Positions 62,941 through 64,000 of a DNA stretch of 64,000 nt are shown one piece after another. The notes beneath the pieces were generated by a model. That model ran no database searches. It was given only the letters and a program-made list of their open reading frames with translations, and was not told the origin of the DNA. The DNA lies in NCBI GenBank assembly GCA_902537845.1, contig CACBDC010000001.1, positions 56,994 through 120,993 of the forward strand. Reading direction: 5' to 3'. The position numbers and the translations under genes were made by a program. The stretch is from an uncultured Pelagibacteraceae bacterium (GTDB lineage Bacteria; Pseudomonadota; Alphaproteobacteria; Pelagibacterales; Pelagibacteraceae). Numbering within the stretch: position 1 is the stretch's first letter; each line of letters begins with the position of its first letter.

Positions 62941-63735
62941 TTAATCTAAAATTGATGCGGGATCTAATTTTACGTTGAACCAATTTAATCTAATATCCAA
63001 ATGAGGACCAGTTGCTCTACCACTTTGACCTAAAGTTCCAACGATTTCACCCTGACGCACTTTCTGACCAATTTTGACGTTAATATCTTTCATATGCATG
63101 TATAAAGTGCTAATTCCATGACCATGATCAAAAATTATTGTACCTCCGGTAAAATACATATCATCTTCAGCTAGTGTAACTTTTCCATCCATCATAGCTT
63201 TGACCGGCGTTCCCTCTGGAGCATGAAAATCTATACCGTAATGAGGTCTTCTCGGCTTACCATTAAGAATTCTTTGACTGCCATATACTCCTGTAATTAT
63301 ATATTTATCAATTGGATAAATGAATTTGTCTTTAAAAAAATCTAGACTTGTATCAATTGATCTTGCTTTTCCAATTAGAATATTATCTTTCTTTATTCTT
63401 TCATAAACCTCAGGTGGCGGGGTAACATGTTTTGGGGGCAACCCATCAATTCTTTGAATTCTATATTTTCTCTTAAAAACTTTTTTCTCAAAAGTTTTAG
63501 TTACACCATTTTCACTGATTGAAATAATAACATTATTCTTTCTATCTCTATCTAAGCCAAATGCAAAAAAACCATCTTTTGAAATTCTAATTTTTTTATT
63601 ATCTATTTTGATTTTTGAGTTCGGTTTTGTCTTTCCTAAAATAAACGACCCTTGCTCAAACTTTCCTGTAAACTCTACTGCTGATAAATTAAAGTTTATA
63701 TTAAAAATGATTATTACAAGTGATAAAAATCTCAT
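62941..63735 (-). CDS. Periplasmic M23 (LytM) peptidase
   Basis: A 264-residue exported protein with a signal peptide (residues 1-19). The C-terminal M23 domain has the zinc motifs 'RRPHYGIDFHAP' (His and Asp) and 'GPHLDIRLNW' (second His), with 'LYMHMKDINVKIGQKV' between them. It cuts peptidoglycan cross-links or activates amidases. The N-terminal part is a beta-rich domain of unknown role. Its start overlaps the SDR gene stop by four bases. Confidence 0.92.
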   Translation of the reverse strand: MRFLSLVIIIFNINFNLSAVEFTGKFEQGSFILGKTKPNSKIKIDNKKIRISKDGFFAFGLDRDRKNNVIISISENGVTKTFEKKVFKRKYRIQRIDGLPPKHVTPPPEVYERIKKDNILIGKARSIDTSLDFFKDKFIYPIDKYIITGVYGSQRILNGKPRRPHYGIDFHAPEGTPVKAMMDGKVTLAEDDMYFTGGTIIFDHGHGISTLYMHMKDINVKIGQKVRQGEIVGTLGQSGRATGPHLDIRLNWFNVKLDPASILD

Positions 63736-64000
63736 TTAGCTGTCCATCCTCCGTCAATAATTAATGAAGATCCAGTAATCATTGATGCAGCTTCAGAGGC
63801 TAAAAAAGCAATAGAAGTTGCAACATCGCTTACGGTTACTACTTTGTTAATTGGAGTATTTTCTTTAACATATCTGTTATATTTTTTATCTGCAAAATAT
63901 TTTTTAGTTCTAGGCGTTAAAACTAAATTTGGACAGACACTATTTACTCTAATATTATATTTAGCAAGATCTAAGGCCATACCCTTTGTCAATCCTTCAA
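63732..64000 (-). CDS. Short-chain dehydrogenase/reductase, C-terminal part only
   Basis: The frame is open to the window edge; only the last about 89 residues are visible. 'MALDLAKYNIRVNSVCPNLV' and 'ITGSSLIIDGGWTAK' are the typical final motifs of classical SDRs. The cofactor-binding and catalytic regions lie beyond the window. Confidence 0.85.
   Translation of the reverse strand, partial: EGLTKGMALDLAKYNIRVNSVCPNLVLTPRTKKYFADKKYNRYVKENTPINKVVTVSDVATSIAFLASEAASMITGSSLIIDGGWTAK

Overview
The window is AT-rich, very densely coded DNA. Genes overlap by 1-14 bases or sit a few bases apart, intergenic gaps are mostly under 150 bases, and no stretch over 300 bases lacks a gene. Low GC, Lys/Asn/Ile-rich proteins and a characteristic gene set (liv transporter, glycine riboswitch before gcvTHP, paired ammonium transporters, AprBA with a membrane anchor, Xsc and a sulfolactate sulfo-lyase pair, CADD-type protein) point to a marine alphaproteobacterium of the SAR11/Pelagibacterales group. 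This is inferred from gene content; there is no rRNA in the window. I saw no IS elements, phage genes, CRISPR arrays or tRNAs.

Layout. 1-5574: a truncated proC-like gene and a branched-chain amino acid ABC transporter (livHMGF plus binding protein), closed by a clear terminator. 5593-8441: CsaA-like protein, DUF4396, cytochrome b561, DUF411 and cytochrome c' genes (possible copper/haem redox module) and a LysE exporter. 8445-12626: aconitase and a PrpD-family gene. 12627-17192: a flavoprotein, TerC, MATE and DMT transporters and an FkbM-type methyltransferase. 17229-21785: tandem glycine riboswitch and the complete glycine cleavage system gcvT-gcvH-gcvP. 21795-34410: a long light/oxidative-stress region with amine oxidase-like flavoprotein, DUF1365, Cfa-type methyltransferase, DUF3833 lipoprotein, Fe-SOD, SDR, TspO, HPP, MsrA, two photolyase-family genes, DUF393 and a tiny DUF2256 gene.

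34442-40510: housekeeping and mixed genes (TPR, DUF2237, 2OG oxygenase, hisI, folE, acuI-like reductase, LysR, rseP, HU). 40645-43425: two tandem amtB paralogues, each followed by a hairpin terminator. 43472-52901: a possibly frame-disrupted glycosyltransferase-like gene, rhodanese, isomerase, ABA4-like, recX, cysQ, DUF3553, mnmA, an unidentified structured RNA candidate at about 49452-49622, a 27-residue basic peptide gene with a perfect Shine-Dalgarno, metC and an MFS transporter.

53045-62185: CADD-type para-aminobenzoate enzyme, a small HxGH nucleotidyltransferase, then a sulfonate/sulfite module. SuyAB and Xsc would release sulfite from sulfolactate and sulfoacetaldehyde, AprBA with its membrane anchor would oxidise sulfite to APS, and a TauE/SafE permease would export sulfur oxyanions. 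62201-64000: a second FkbM-like gene, a LytM peptidase and an SDR cut by the window edge.

The best candidates for something undescribed are the structured RNA after mnmA, the small basic peptide gene beside it, the photolyase-like protein with an apparently transposed domain, and the small nucleotidyltransferase next to the apr genes.
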